NCBI GenBank assembly: GCA_039978075.1
Contig: JBDWCA010000002.1
Coordinates: forward strand, 806,001 to 870,000
Direction of reading: 5' to 3'
DNA length: 64,000 bases
Source: Anderseniella sp039978075
GTDB lineage: Bacteria; Pseudomonadota; Alphaproteobacteria; Rhizobiales; Aestuariivirgaceae
Shown here: one piece after another, positions 43,643 to 52,689 of the stretch
How positions within the stretch are numbered: the stretch's first letter is position 1
How the letters are laid out: each line of letters begins with the position of its first letter
Notes under the pieces: generated by a model
What the model was told of the DNA's origin: nothing
Databases searched by the model: none
What the model saw: the letters and a program-made list of their open reading frames with translations, nothing else
Program-made: the position numbers and the translations under genes

Positions 43643-44962
43643 ATGCTGTCTAAGGACATCAACGATCTCATTACACAAACCGGTTCCGGCACGCCGTGCG
43701 GAAAACTGATGCGGCAGTACTGGCAACCCGCCGCCTTGAGCGATGAACTCAAAGGTCCGCGCCCTGTGGTGCCGGTGCGCCTGTTGGGTGAAGATCTGGT
43801 GCTGTTTCGCGACAATCAGGGTGAGTTGGGCCTGATCGGGCGTCATTGCCCGCATCGAGGCGCCGACCTGTGTCATGGCCGGCGCGAGGATAACGGCCTG
43901 CGCTGCCCGTTTCACGGCTGGCATTTCGACCGCTCCGGACAGTGTGTCGAACAGCCGGGTGAACCTGAAGGCAGCACCACGCATGAACAGATCCGGACCA
44001 CATCTTATCCTGTAGTGGAAAAAAACGGGATGGTGTTTGCCTTCATGGGCGAAGGCACGCCACCGGCGTTTCCCGAACTGGACTGTTTCGTTGCGCCGGA
44101 TACTCATGTGTTTGCCTTCAAGGGCTTGTGGGAATGCAACTGGCTACAGGCCATGGAGGTCGGCATAGACCCTGTTCATGCATCCTTCCTGCATCGGTTC
44201 CTGCGCGACGAAGACCCGGCCGACAGCTATGGCAAGCAGTTTCGCGACACTGCCGCCAATACCGAAATGCCGATGACGCAATTGCTGCGCGACTATCCAC
44301 GACCCGACATCGAGGTGGAAGAAACCGATTACGGGCTGCGCCTGATCGCGCTCAGGCATCTGGATGATGGCCGGACCCATGTGCGCGTGACCAACCAGAT
44401 TTTCCCCGAAGCGATCTGCATCCCGATGTCCAACGAGATGACCATCACCCAGTGGCACGTGCCGGTGGATGACGAGACCTGCTACTGGTATTCGATGTTC
44501 ACCAGTTTCGCGGACCCGGTGAACAAGGAACTGATGCGCGAACAGCGGCTTGCTGAACATCGTTTGCCGGATTACGCGCCGCTGAAGAACAAGCGTAACA
44601 ATTACGGCTATAACCCGGAAGAACAGGAAGCTGAAACCTACACCGGCATGGGGCTTGATATTAATGTCCATGACCAGTGGGCGGTGGAAAGCCCCGGACC
44701 GGTGTTCGATCGCACCAATGAGCACCTTGCCACATCCGACAAGGCGATCATTGCTTACCGGCGCATGTTGCGCCGGGCGATTGACGCCGTGGATGAGGGG
44801 GGCCATTTGCCGGGCATCGCCAATGGCACAGCACTGGACACAAAGGGTCCCGTTGCCGTTGACGCCATCGCGCCGGATGCCGAATGGCAATCGGTCTGGC
44901 GCGACCGGGACGCTGAACGCCGTGATGCGTGTTCGTGGACCAGCGCAGTGGCCGGGGAATAA
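43643..44962 (+). CDS. Rieske non-haem iron ring-hydroxylating oxygenase, alpha subunit
   Basis: The 439-residue protein has the Rieske cluster ligands Cys69/His71 (CPHRGADL) and Cys88/His91 (CPFHGWH). The mononuclear iron ligands are His179 and His184 (GIDPVHASFLH), with a later Asp expected. Length and the QAMEVGIDPVHASFLH stretch place it near the phthalate 4,5-dioxygenase/demethylase group, which works as a single oxygenase component with a separate reductase. No reductase or beta subunit is encoded nearby. The GS-like ligase gene starts 4 bases after its stop, so the two are co-translated. Confidence 0.88.
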   Translation: MLSKDINDLITQTGSGTPCGKLMRQYWQPAALSDELKGPRPVVPVRLLGEDLVLFRDNQGELGLIGRHCPHRGADLCHGRREDNGLRCPFHGWHFDRSGQCVEQPGEPEGSTTHEQIRTTSYPVVEKNGMVFAFMGEGTPPAFPELDCFVAPDTHVFAFKGLWECNWLQAMEVGIDPVHASFLHRFLRDEDPADSYGKQFRDTAANTEMPMTQLLRDYPRPDIEVEETDYGLRLIALRHLDDGRTHVRVTNQIFPEAICIPMSNEMTITQWHVPVDDETCYWYSMFTSFADPVNKELMREQRLAEHRLPDYAPLKNKRNNYGYNPEEQEAETYTGMGLDINVHDQWAVESPGPVFDRTNEHLATSDKAIIAYRRMLRRAIDAVDEGGHLPGIANGTALDTKGPVAVDAIAPDAEWQSVWRDRDAERRDACSWTSAVAGE

Positions 44963-44965
44963 CAG

Positions 44966-46420
44966 ATGAGTGATGTGGGACGTGAAGGCCTGGCCGCACA
45001 TGCCGGCGTGGACAGTGCTGAACGGCGCAAGGCATGTGCCAATGTGCTGGAGCAGATCGAAAACCATGGCCTGGACACCGTGCGCCTCGCGTTTGCCGAC
45101 CAGCATGGGATCTTGCGCGGCAAGACACTGATGGCACCGCAAGTGGCAAGCCTGCTCGCCAACGGCTGCGCCATGACATCGACCCTGCTGGCAAAGGACA
45201 CCTCGCACCGCACGGTGTTTCCCGTTTGGGAAGCTGGCGCAGGCCTTGATATGGCCGACATGCAAGGTGCCGGTGACATGATCATGTTGCCCGATCCGGA
45301 GACTTTCCGCTTGTTGCCCTGGGTAGAAGGATGCGGCTGGCTGTTATGTGATCTGTATTTCAGCGACGGAAAACCAGTGCCGTTCTGCGTGCGTCGCAAG
45401 TTGCGTGATGCTGAGGCTGAACTGGCGAGCCGCGACATGGACATCCGGTTCGGACTGGAGGCGGAATTTCATATTCTGAAAGTCGAGGACTGGAACAAGC
45501 GCCCCGAAGATGCAGGGCAACCCGGAGCGGTGCCGGATGTTTCGCTGATGACACACGGTTTTCAATATCTGACCGAAGCGCGCGCCGACGAACTTGAACC
45601 CGTGACGGAGGTGTTGCGCAAGGCGTGCGTGGCGCTGCATCTGCCGGTGCGTTCGATCGAATGCGAGTTTGGCCCGAGCCAGGTGGAGTTTACATTTGCA
45701 CCCATGTCTGCGGTTCAGGCCGCCGATGCCATGAGCCTGTTTCGCTCCATGGCAAAGCAGGTCTGCCGGCGCCAGGGACTGCATGCGACCTTCATGTGCA
45801 GGCCGCAGATTGCAAACCTGTTCGCATCAGGCTGGCATGTACATCAGTCGCTTGTATCGGCCAGTTCCGGCGCCAACCTGTTCATGCCTGAACCCGGTGG
45901 CGACCTGTTGTCGCCTCTGGGCCTGCACTACACAGCCGGCCTGTTGGCCGGTGCGGTTGAGGCCAGCGTGTTCGCGTCACCCACCATCAACGGCTACAAG
46001 CGCTACAGGTCTTATCAGCTGGCGCCTGACCGGGCGATCTGGGGCAGGGACAACAAGGGCGCCATGGTGCGGGCAATCGGGAGGTCGGATGACCCGGCCA
46101 CACGCGTGGAAAACCGCGCTGCAGAGGCAGCGGCCAATCCCTATCTTCATCTGTCGGCACAAATCTGGGCCGGGCTGGACGGTATCGACAACAAGCGCGA
46201 CCCGGGTCCGGCTGCCGACACACCGTACAAGACGGAAGCCGCAATGCTGCCGACCAACCTCATGGACGCGGTGGATGCGCTTGAGCACTCGCAACTGTTC
46301 CGGCAGCGCTTCGGCGACAGGTTCGTGGATTACCTGGTCCATATCAAACGCGCCGAGATCGCCCGCTTCCTGTCAGACGTGACAGACTGGGAGCATCGCG
46401 AGTACTTCGACCTGTATTAA
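44966..46420 (+). CDS. Glutamine-synthetase-like ligase (possible gamma-glutamyl-amine synthetase)
   Basis: The 484-residue protein keeps the GS catalytic domain: Glu165/Glu167 (GLEAEFHIL), Glu232 and Glu241 (IECEFGPSQVEF), the His pair WHVHQS (291-293), NGYKRYRSYQ and the R-x-E-x-R region RVENRAAEAAANPYL. It would ligate glutamate to an amine with ATP. In aniline degradation a GS-like enzyme makes gamma-glutamylanilide for a Rieske dioxygenase, and the tight coupling here to a Rieske gene suggests a similar substrate-activation role. A polyamine or alkylamine ligase is the alternative. Its stop overlaps the convergent pcaL-type stop. Confidence 0.85.
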   Translation: MSDVGREGLAAHAGVDSAERRKACANVLEQIENHGLDTVRLAFADQHGILRGKTLMAPQVASLLANGCAMTSTLLAKDTSHRTVFPVWEAGAGLDMADMQGAGDMIMLPDPETFRLLPWVEGCGWLLCDLYFSDGKPVPFCVRRKLRDAEAELASRDMDIRFGLEAEFHILKVEDWNKRPEDAGQPGAVPDVSLMTHGFQYLTEARADELEPVTEVLRKACVALHLPVRSIECEFGPSQVEFTFAPMSAVQAADAMSLFRSMAKQVCRRQGLHATFMCRPQIANLFASGWHVHQSLVSASSGANLFMPEPGGDLLSPLGLHYTAGLLAGAVEASVFASPTINGYKRYRSYQLAPDRAIWGRDNKGAMVRAIGRSDDPATRVENRAAEAAANPYLHLSAQIWAGLDGIDNKRDPGPAADTPYKTEAAMLPTNLMDAVDALEHSQLFRQRFGDRFVDYLVHIKRAEIARFLSDVTDWEHREYFDLY

Positions 46421-47580
46421 GCCTGGGCTTTCAGCTGTTTTCCAGCTCTGGCAAATGCCGTGTTGGCTGCCGGCACGCCTGCATAAATGGCGGTCTGCAT
46501 CAGCACTTCGCGAACGGTGTCCTGCGAAACACCCGCGCGCAACGCCGCTGCCAGGTGCAGGTCGAATTCCTCCCATCGTGACAGGGCCGCGCAAATTGCC
46601 AGAACCAGCATGCGGCGTGTGGTTTCATCGAGGCCCGGCCGGGTCCAGATTTCGCCCCAGGCACCGCGTGTGATCATGTCCTGAAACTCTGCGTTGAATT
46701 CGGTTCGGTTTCGAATCGATGCATCGACATAGTCATCGCCAAGTGCCGCTCTGCGGCGCTTCATTCCGGACGTGAATCGGTGATCGCTTGGCAATGTGTC
46801 CGTGCCCAGGAAGCCCGCAAGTGCGCGGGTAAAGTCATTGGGGCGCTCGGCACTGGAAATATGCGCAGCATCCAGCACTACGTGTACGGCGCCTTTGATT
46901 TCCCCCGCCATCATTTCGCCCCGCTCCGGCGGCGTCGACTGGTCGTGCCGGCCCGAAATGATCAGTGTCGGCACTGAGATTTTTCTCAATTCATCAAACG
47001 TATCGGCCTGTTTGAGCATTGCCGAACATCCCAGATAGCCTGTCGGGCTCATCTGTTCCAGGACGTTGCGGAAGTCGCTGACCGTGCCGGGATCGCTTTT
47101 GTGGAAACTCTCTGTGAAGAACCGTCCCAGCACCATGTCGGAAATCGCAGCCATGCCGCCCTGGCGGATCATGTCCATGCGCTGATCCCACATCTCGGGC
47201 GGACGGAAGTGAGGCGATGTATCGGCCAGCGTGAGTGTGGCGAGCCGGTTGCCTTCATGGATGCCGAGCCACTGCCCGGTCAGCCCGCCCATGGACAGCC
47301 CGCAGAAATGGAACCCGTCGAGGCCGAGATGATCTGCGATCCCGATAACATCTGCACCTAACCTGTCCAGCGGGTACATGCCGTCCGGCACATCGGACGC
47401 TCCATGGCCGCGCTGGTCATACCGCACCACTCGGAAGCGGTGTTTCAGGGCATCGGCCTGTGCCTGCCACATCAGGTGGTCACAGCCCAGCGAGTTGGAA
47501 AATATAATAGCAGGGGCATCGACCGGGCCTTCGGTGCGATAGAAAATGCGGCAATCATCACTTTGGGTCACAAACGGCAT
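46417..47580 (-). CDS. pcaL: PcaL-type fusion: 3-oxoadipate enol-lactonase plus 4-carboxymuconolactone decarboxylase
   Basis: The 387-residue protein fuses an alpha/beta hydrolase (about 1-260, nucleophile Ser96 in GLSMGG, late His in DAAHISSAE) to a carboxymuconolactone decarboxylase domain (about 270-385, with WEEFDLHLAAALRAG and QTAIYAGVPAAN). Both steps belong to the protocatechuate branch of the beta-ketoadipate pathway. GAGGA lies 7 bases before the ATG at 47580; the in-frame upstream extension is excluded. Other pca genes are not in the window, so the rest of the pathway must lie elsewhere. Confidence 0.9.
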   Translation of the reverse strand: MPFVTQSDDCRIFYRTEGPVDAPAIIFSNSLGCDHLMWQAQADALKHRFRVVRYDQRGHGASDVPDGMYPLDRLGADVIGIADHLGLDGFHFCGLSMGGLTGQWLGIHEGNRLATLTLADTSPHFRPPEMWDQRMDMIRQGGMAAISDMVLGRFFTESFHKSDPGTVSDFRNVLEQMSPTGYLGCSAMLKQADTFDELRKISVPTLIISGRHDQSTPPERGEMMAGEIKGAVHVVLDAAHISSAERPNDFTRALAGFLGTDTLPSDHRFTSGMKRRRAALGDDYVDASIRNRTEFNAEFQDMITRGAWGEIWTRPGLDETTRRMLVLAICAALSRWEEFDLHLAAALRAGVSQDTVREVLMQTAIYAGVPAANTAFARAGKQLKAQA

Positions 47581-47749
47581 GGGCGGTTCCTCTGTTGGTG
47601 TGTTCCTGTCACATCGTAAAATAACCGGCGTGTCAAACCGCCAGACGGTATTCTTGGCTGGACGCACTGCCGTGATGGCGTTACGGCTGAAACGGACCAT
47701 GGCGGCGCCCATGCAATTGTGGCAGCCGAAAGTGATTGGACTTCTCTTT

Positions 47750-48658
47750 ATGGCAATACCCGGCAGTGCCCAGTCACCTCAAACGGACAATGTCACGACC
47801 GGCATAGTGTTGATGATTGGCGCTGTTGCCACGTTCACTGTCATAGACGCCTGTGCGAAATACCTGCTGGCGTCTGCCGTGCCGCCGATGATGGTGGTGT
47901 TTGCGCGCTACAGTCTGTCGTTGTTGTATGTTCTGGGCCTGATGTGGTGGACCGGCACACTGACCTTCAAATCGCATCATCCCGGATTGCAGGTGCTGCG
48001 CGGTGTCCTGTTGTTCGCTTCGACCCTGATGAATTTCATTGCCCTGCAGTATCTGCGGCTGGACCAGACATCAGCCATATTCTTCTCAAATCCGTTATGG
48101 GTGTGTGCCCTGTCACCGTTTCTGCTGGGCGAACGCATCGGGCCGCGGCGCTGGGCGGCGGTGGTCATTGGTTTTCTCGGTGTTTTGCTGATCATCCGGC
48201 CCGGTGCTGACGGTTTTCACTGGGCCATGCTGTTGTCTGTGACAGTGGCGGTCATAACGTCGCTGTACCAGATCATCACCCGCAAGATCGCAGGACGTGA
48301 CCCGGCGCTGGTTTCGTTGTTGCTGCCGTCAATGGTCGGTACCGCGCTTGCCATGCCGATGGGTATCGCTAACTGGCATGTGCCGGTCTGGGGGCTTGTC
48401 GGATTGATGCTGCTGATGGGGGTTGCCGGCGGTGTCGGGCATCACATGCTGATCAAGGCACACACAATGGCGCCCGCACCGACACTGGCGCCATTCATCT
48501 ACACCCAGATTGTCTGGATGATCATTGTCGGCTTTGTAGTGTTTGGCGATGTGCCGGACATTCACACGCTGGTCGGCGCGAGCATCGTGGTGTCCAGCGG
48601 CCTGTATGTTTATTATCGCGAACAGGTAACCAAGCGCAGAGCCCTGAATTCACCGTGA
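47750..48658 (+). CDS. EamA/DMT-family transporter
   Basis: This polytopic inner-membrane protein of about 302 residues has two EamA repeats and about ten membrane segments (IVLMIGAVATFTVIDACAKYLL first; LAPFIYTQIVWMIIVGFVVFGD near the end). The family exports or imports metabolites such as amino acids and is not specific enough to assign a substrate. Several in-frame ATGs lie upstream (47675, 47699, 47711). 47750 is chosen because it leaves a short polar N-terminus before the first segment. The aminotransferase gene follows after 19 bases, suggesting one operon. Confidence 0.8.
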   Translation: MAIPGSAQSPQTDNVTTGIVLMIGAVATFTVIDACAKYLLASAVPPMMVVFARYSLSLLYVLGLMWWTGTLTFKSHHPGLQVLRGVLLFASTLMNFIALQYLRLDQTSAIFFSNPLWVCALSPFLLGERIGPRRWAAVVIGFLGVLLIIRPGADGFHWAMLLSVTVAVITSLYQIITRKIAGRDPALVSLLLPSMVGTALAMPMGIANWHVPVWGLVGLMLLMGVAGGVGHHMLIKAHTMAPAPTLAPFIYTQIVWMIIVGFVVFGDVPDIHTLVGASIVVSSGLYVYYREQVTKRRALNSP

Positions 48659-48677
48659 CACAGAAGCAGATACTTCC

Positions 48678-49859
48678 ATGAGCAATCTCAAGTTGAATCC
48701 CGCAGTCGCAAGGCTGGAAGAAGAAGGCGCATTCTTTGTCCTCGACAAGGCGTTGAAGATGAAGACTGAAGGTCGTCCGGTCATTAATCTTGGCATTGGC
48801 CAGCCGGACTTTGCGCCACCGGCCCACGTACTGGAAGCAGCGCTCAAGGCGGTCAGGGATGGCCCGCACGGATATACTTCTCCGGTTGGCATGGCATCCT
48901 TGCGAGAGGCCGTCGCAAACAGCGTGTCTACACGCTATGATGTCCCGGTTGAAACCGATCAGGTGGTGATTGTGCCCGGCGGCAAGGTCACGATTTTCTT
49001 TGCCTGCATGGTATTCGGCGGGGCGGGAACCGAAATTCTGTATCCCGATCCCGGTTTTCCGCCATATCGTGAAGCCATCAAGGCGGCATCTGCCAAACCG
49101 GTTCCATACGCCATTCGCGAAGACCGGAATTTTGGGTTTGACGCCTATGAGGTGCTGTCCCAGATCACGCCAGCCACGCGCCTGATCATCATAAATTCAC
49201 CAGCCAATCCGACCGGCGGTGTGGTGGAGGCGGGCGAACTGGACAAACTGGCAAAGGGGCTGGAAGCCCATCCACAGGTGGCAATCCTGTCGGACGAAAT
49301 ATACTCGCACCTGGTCTTTGAAGGGGCGGGCTTTCGCTCATTGCTGCAATATCCGGCGTTGAAAGACCGGGTCATCCTGCTGGATGGCTGGTCAAAGACC
49401 TTCGCCATGACCGGGTGGCGATTGGGTTACGGCATCTGGCCGACAGGGCTCGTCAACGCCGTGCGCGGTTTGATTACCGTCGATCATTCCTGTGTCAATG
49501 TTGCAGCCCAATTCGCCGGCCTTGCGGCAATCGAGGGCCCGATGGATGAAATCGACCGGATGCGGGCAACATTTGCCGAACGCCGGGACGTGGTTGTCGC
49601 TGGTCTCAACAACATGCCGGGTGTCACCTGCCGGGTGCCGGGCGGCGCCTTTTACGCATTTCCCAATATCACCGGCACGGGTATCGGGTCAAAGCAGCTT
49701 GCAGATCGCTTGCTGATGGAAGCCAATGTGGCGCTGATCCCCGGTGACAGTTTCGGAGCCAACGGCGAGGGCTATTTGCGCCTGTCTTATGCAGCCGGCC
49801 TTGACGAGATCGAAGAAGCCCTTGCCCGCATGCGTGACCTGATCAGCGGATCTGTTTGA
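48678..49859 (+). CDS. PLP-dependent aminotransferase, class I (AspC-like)
   Basis: The 393-residue fold-type I aminotransferase has NLGIGQPDF, INSPANPTGGV and the PLP lysine in LDGWSKTFAMTGWRLGYG. The C-terminal arginine region (YLRLSYAAGLDEIEEAL) binds the substrate carboxylate. It probably transfers amino groups between an amino acid and a 2-oxo acid. It follows the EamA gene and is succeeded by a long stem-loop. Exact specificity is not readable. Confidence 0.87.
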   Translation: MSNLKLNPAVARLEEEGAFFVLDKALKMKTEGRPVINLGIGQPDFAPPAHVLEAALKAVRDGPHGYTSPVGMASLREAVANSVSTRYDVPVETDQVVIVPGGKVTIFFACMVFGGAGTEILYPDPGFPPYREAIKAASAKPVPYAIREDRNFGFDAYEVLSQITPATRLIIINSPANPTGGVVEAGELDKLAKGLEAHPQVAILSDEIYSHLVFEGAGFRSLLQYPALKDRVILLDGWSKTFAMTGWRLGYGIWPTGLVNAVRGLITVDHSCVNVAAQFAGLAAIEGPMDEIDRMRATFAERRDVVVAGLNNMPGVTCRVPGGAFYAFPNITGTGIGSKQLADRLLMEANVALIPGDSFGANGEGYLRLSYAAGLDEIEEALARMRDLISGSV

Positions 49860-49869
49860 AAAACAACGT

Positions 49870-49918
49870 CCCGTGCCGGGAGCGGGGTGGGAATTGGCGG
49901 GTGCAGTCCCGGCACGGG
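49870..49918 (+). terminator. Long stem-loop after the aminotransferase gene
   Basis: CCCGTGCCGGGA (49870-49881) and TCCCGGCACGGG (49907-49918) are perfectly complementary over 12 bp around a 25-base GC-rich loop. The stem starts 11 bases after the stop codon. The T-run is weak, so it may be a 3'-end stabiliser as much as a terminator. Confidence 0.55.
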
Positions 49919-49945
49919 TGTCGTTAGATGCAAGAGCAACATGCG

Positions 49946-50074
49946 TTCAATCAAAAAGCGCCCCTGGTTTTGTGCAGGAAACGGGTTTCTTTTTGGGGTT
50001 ACGCAACTGACGCCTTCCTTGCACGTATGCTGGTGTATCCGCCTTGCATGACAGCTGCGTGTCAAAATGAAGTC
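49946..50074. repeat. Segmental duplication, copy 1, upstream block
   Basis: This block upstream of the intact rhodanese gene matches 52353-52500. The first 17 bases (TTCAATCAAAAAGCGCC) are identical, and 50044-50073 matches 52471-52500 at 25 of 30 positions. The middle is more diverged, and copy 2 has a short internal tandem repeat there. Nothing else is seen in the spacer between 49860 and 50178. Confidence 0.8.
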
Positions 50075-50178
50075 AGTCACTACTTCCTTCGGTGTTATGG
50101 GTTCAAGATTCCGGCAACTGCTCGCGGAACTTTGATTTGATAATTTTCAACGGCAGTGACACGTTTCAGCGTGTGACC

Positions 50179-50613
50179 ATGACCCGTCGACATATGACTG
50201 CACTGGTTGCGGCAGCAGTGCTTGCAGCCGCAAATTCTCCGGTGGCGCGCGCGGCATCAAACATCATGTCTGCGCCGGACGCGCTGGCGGCGGCTGCCAG
50301 GGGCGACGTTGTTCTGGTGGATATCCGCACGCGCGGAGAGTGGAAACAATCAGGGCTGGCAGAACCTGCACTGGCGATATCCATGCATGAGGCCGGCTTT
50401 GTCAGGAATCTTGCCAAGGCACTGGGTGGTGATCGTTCCAGGCCGCTTGCCCTGATCTGTGCTGTCGGCGGACGCAGCGCTCACATGCAGCGCCTCCTGG
50501 CCACCGCCGGGTTCACCAATGTGATCGATGTGTCTGAAGGCATGTTCGGCTCCAGAGCAGGTCCTGGATGGCTGAAGCGCGGTTTGCCGGTGAAAACCTG
50601 GGTGCAGGACTGA
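50179..50613 (+). CDS. Exported rhodanese-domain protein
   Basis: This protein of about 144 residues has a signal peptide (TALVAAAVLAAANSPVARA) and one rhodanese domain with LVDIRTRGEWKQSG and the active-site loop CAVGGRSA, whose Cys would carry the persulfide. It is probably periplasmic and moves or detoxifies sulfane sulfur. The ATG at 50179 is chosen for the signal peptide; the ribosome site is poor. A remnant of a second copy lies at 52501-52672. It was originally convergent with an MFS transporter gene. Confidence 0.82.
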   Translation: MTRRHMTALVAAAVLAAANSPVARAASNIMSAPDALAAAARGDVVLVDIRTRGEWKQSGLAEPALAISMHEAGFVRNLAKALGGDRSRPLALICAVGGRSAHMQRLLATAGFTNVIDVSEGMFGSRAGPGWLKRGLPVKTWVQD

Positions 50614-50727
50614 ATCTGTACTGCACAGGAAACCTTCAATATTCACGAATTGTCGGTTGCCAACACAATCGATTTGCAATTGGTTTCGCGCAAAGTGAGT
50701 AGCAACAGAAATTCTGGCGGGGACCAT
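50578..50727. repeat. Segmental duplication, copy 1, downstream block
   Basis: This block matches 52625-52773. It starts with 11 identical bases in the rhodanese C-terminal codons (CGCGGTTTGCC). It includes 23 identical bases at 50625-50647 against 52672-52694, which cover the MFS stop codon. Homology fades near 50730. Confidence 0.85.
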
Positions 50728-50732
50728 GCATC
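50643..50732 (-). pseudogene. Remnant of MFS transporter C-terminus
   Basis: Read on the minus strand, this stretch gives FLLLLTLRETNCKSIVLAT and a stop. It aligns with FLLSLTLRETNCRPVVLAT at the end of the intact MFS transporter at 52690-54033. No upstream part of the transporter remains. Beyond it, up to 50840, nothing recognisable is seen. Confidence 0.85.
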
Positions 50733-50840
50733 CGCCCCTGAACCCGGACAGAAACGGGGTAACCGTCAAGCATCTGTTTCGCCAGGACAGTTTGACACTG
50801 ACGCGCGTCTCCGAAGTACCCTTTCAACAGGCCGCGCGCT

Positions 50841-52058
50841 TTATGACGGTCCCGCTCGCGGCGGTCTTGAAGGACTTGTCGTACGCACAAGAAAGCTTCG
50901 AATTACTGGGCCGATCGCAGCGAATCTGAGGGAATTGGTGTCTGCAATACGAACCATCGCAAAAACCGCAGCAGACGTGATGCCCATTTCAATGAGAATG
51001 GAGAGTGCGGAGTTTGGCTGGACGATTGCGTTTGAAAACAGGAACCACAGAAGGTGGTTCGCCGCCAGGGCCATGATGGCACCAGCGGAAAACACCTCCA
51101 ATGAACTGCGGCCAAGGCGGGACAGAATGCTGTCAGCTGTGGCCTGATGGAAAAAGCGTATCAATGGAGCGTCACGCAAGTTGACGCAAAGGTAGATCAG
51201 CGCCAGCATGTACGATACGCGCAACGGCGACTGGAAGGTTTTGCTCGCACCGGTCCAGAAAAAATCATTTCTTGTATCAACCCACGCAAGGACATCGGGT
51301 GATATTCGGGTAAGAATGGTGGCGCATATTGGCCCGGCAGCAACCAGCGCAGCTGCGGCAAGGATCAATACATTGCTCTTGTACAGGGTAATTCCTTGCG
51401 CTCTCGCAGCGCCAAATGAAATACCGGCCGCGAAAATCAAGTTCCACGGTAGAATTGTCAGGGATAGAGGGACGCCGCTCAGGCTATTGCTCTCGACCCA
51501 TCCAAAGTGTCCGGCCGAGAGCCATATCGCCCCGGCAGGTAGCAGGGGGTACCAGAATCGTTTCGATGCCAGCCAGACATATAAGGGTGCCAGAAGCATC
51601 AACGCCACGTAGAGCCGCAAGACGACAGAATAACCCGCTGTCTGCTGCATCGTCAGAACGTGCCACAGATAGGTGGCTGCACCGTGAGTTTCGATCAAAT
51701 GCCCGGGCAAATTCGTGGGCGCTGATGCAGGTGCAACTGCATCGCCGACGAGCAATATCATGATCGACACAATGGCAATCACCGAATTGACCCAAAAAAG
51801 CAACCTTGCGCGCCGCCAGATTTTTATCGTGTTGGCTCTGGTGTAACGCTCGCCGAGTTTTGGACCGTAAGCCAGGAATGATGCGATACCCGCCAGGAAG
51901 ATAAATACGTCAGCGGCATCGGAGAACATTATATTGATCAGCGAGAAGTTGTGCAAAAAACCTAGCGTAATATGATTGACGAATATGAAAATTAAACAGA
52001 GTCCGCGAATTGCATCTATCGCGTGAATTCTATCCATTTTCAATCGATCATTTGGCAT
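50841..52058 (-). CDS. OpgC-family membrane acyltransferase-like protein
   Basis: The 405-residue polytopic protein has about ten membrane segments. It begins with the OpgC-like RIHAIDAIRGLCLIFIFVNH and then FSDAADVFIFLAGIASFLAYG. OpgC proteins transfer succinyl groups to periplasmic glucans, and relatives modify other surface glycans. The gene lies between the two halves of a decayed segmental duplication and has an AT-rich upstream region, so it looks like an insertion. Alternative start: ATG at 52037 (MDRIHAIDA). Confidence 0.8.
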   Translation of the reverse strand: MPNDRLKMDRIHAIDAIRGLCLIFIFVNHITLGFLHNFSLINIMFSDAADVFIFLAGIASFLAYGPKLGERYTRANTIKIWRRARLLFWVNSVIAIVSIMILLVGDAVAPASAPTNLPGHLIETHGAATYLWHVLTMQQTAGYSVVLRLYVALMLLAPLYVWLASKRFWYPLLPAGAIWLSAGHFGWVESNSLSGVPLSLTILPWNLIFAAGISFGAARAQGITLYKSNVLILAAAALVAAGPICATILTRISPDVLAWVDTRNDFFWTGASKTFQSPLRVSYMLALIYLCVNLRDAPLIRFFHQATADSILSRLGRSSLEVFSAGAIMALAANHLLWFLFSNAIVQPNSALSILIEMGITSAAVFAMVRIADTNSLRFAAIGPVIRSFLVRTTSPSRPPRAGPS

Positions 52059-52352
52059 CCAATAATTAGGGTCGAATTTGCTATATAAACAGTAAATTAA
52101 AATATTGAATACTTAAAACAACCTAGAGTTGATTCTTGTATTGAAAATGAATATAAAGATGTAAGAACGATATGAAAATATAATATAGTAAAAATATAAT
52201 AATAATTATGTATTTGCGATTTTTGTATTATGATTCCAGATTGATGTTCTATTTATTTGTATACAGATGGAAATTGATGCGTTAATAAAAAGTTAAAAAC
52301 TGTCTGGAGCCACGGCAACTTGGAGTTGATCCGGGGTGGGTTTTTTGACGGT
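52059..52352. other. AT-rich non-coding stretch upstream of opgC-like gene
   Basis: This segment is strikingly rich in A and T, above all from 52080 to 52300 (runs such as AAAATATAATATAG and AATAATAATTATG). It holds no convincing open frame. It probably contains the promoter of the acyltransferase gene and marks the edge of foreign DNA. Confidence 0.6.
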
Positions 52353-52500
52353 TTCAATCAAAAAGCGCCGTTTATTTTATGCAGTAAACTGACTTTTTTA
52401 TGCAGTAGGCTGATTTTTTTGGTTCTTGCGCGCCTGACACCACCCTTACCCGTCGGATGGCGTGACCGGTTTGCATGATAGTTGCGTGTTAAGATGAAGC
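52353..52500. repeat. Segmental duplication, copy 2, upstream block
   Basis: Matches 49946-50074. It differs by an internal near-duplication in which ATGCAGTA followed by a CTGA-T-run motif occurs twice (about 52378-52420). Confidence 0.8.
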
Positions 52501-52672
52501 CGGACACCGGGCTGGTCGCTCACAACTGCCTGCGGAAAATCGGCCAGGTCACCGGGTGGCAACCGGGTCAGCCTGGTTGCCCGGATTTGCACCCCTGGCG
52601 GGCGCAGGCCGTGGATGTTTGGGACGCGGTTTGCCAGCATAACCCTGGACGCAAAGCTGAGTAACTACTGAA
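52501..52672 (+). pseudogene. Remnant of a second rhodanese gene
   Basis: This is the position occupied by the rhodanese gene in copy 1. Only the C-terminal codons are still alignable (CGCGGTTTGCC at 52625-52635 and the following ACC-TGG region). About 400 bases of the gene are missing and no rhodanese motif survives. Confidence 0.65.
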
Positions 52673-52689
52673 CAGGAAACCTTCAATAT

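Noticed and set aside
50650..51147. Plus-strand frame of 165 codons opposite the acyltransferase gene
   Set aside because: It lies antisense to the MFS remnant and to a well-supported membrane protein gene, and has no recognisable domain.
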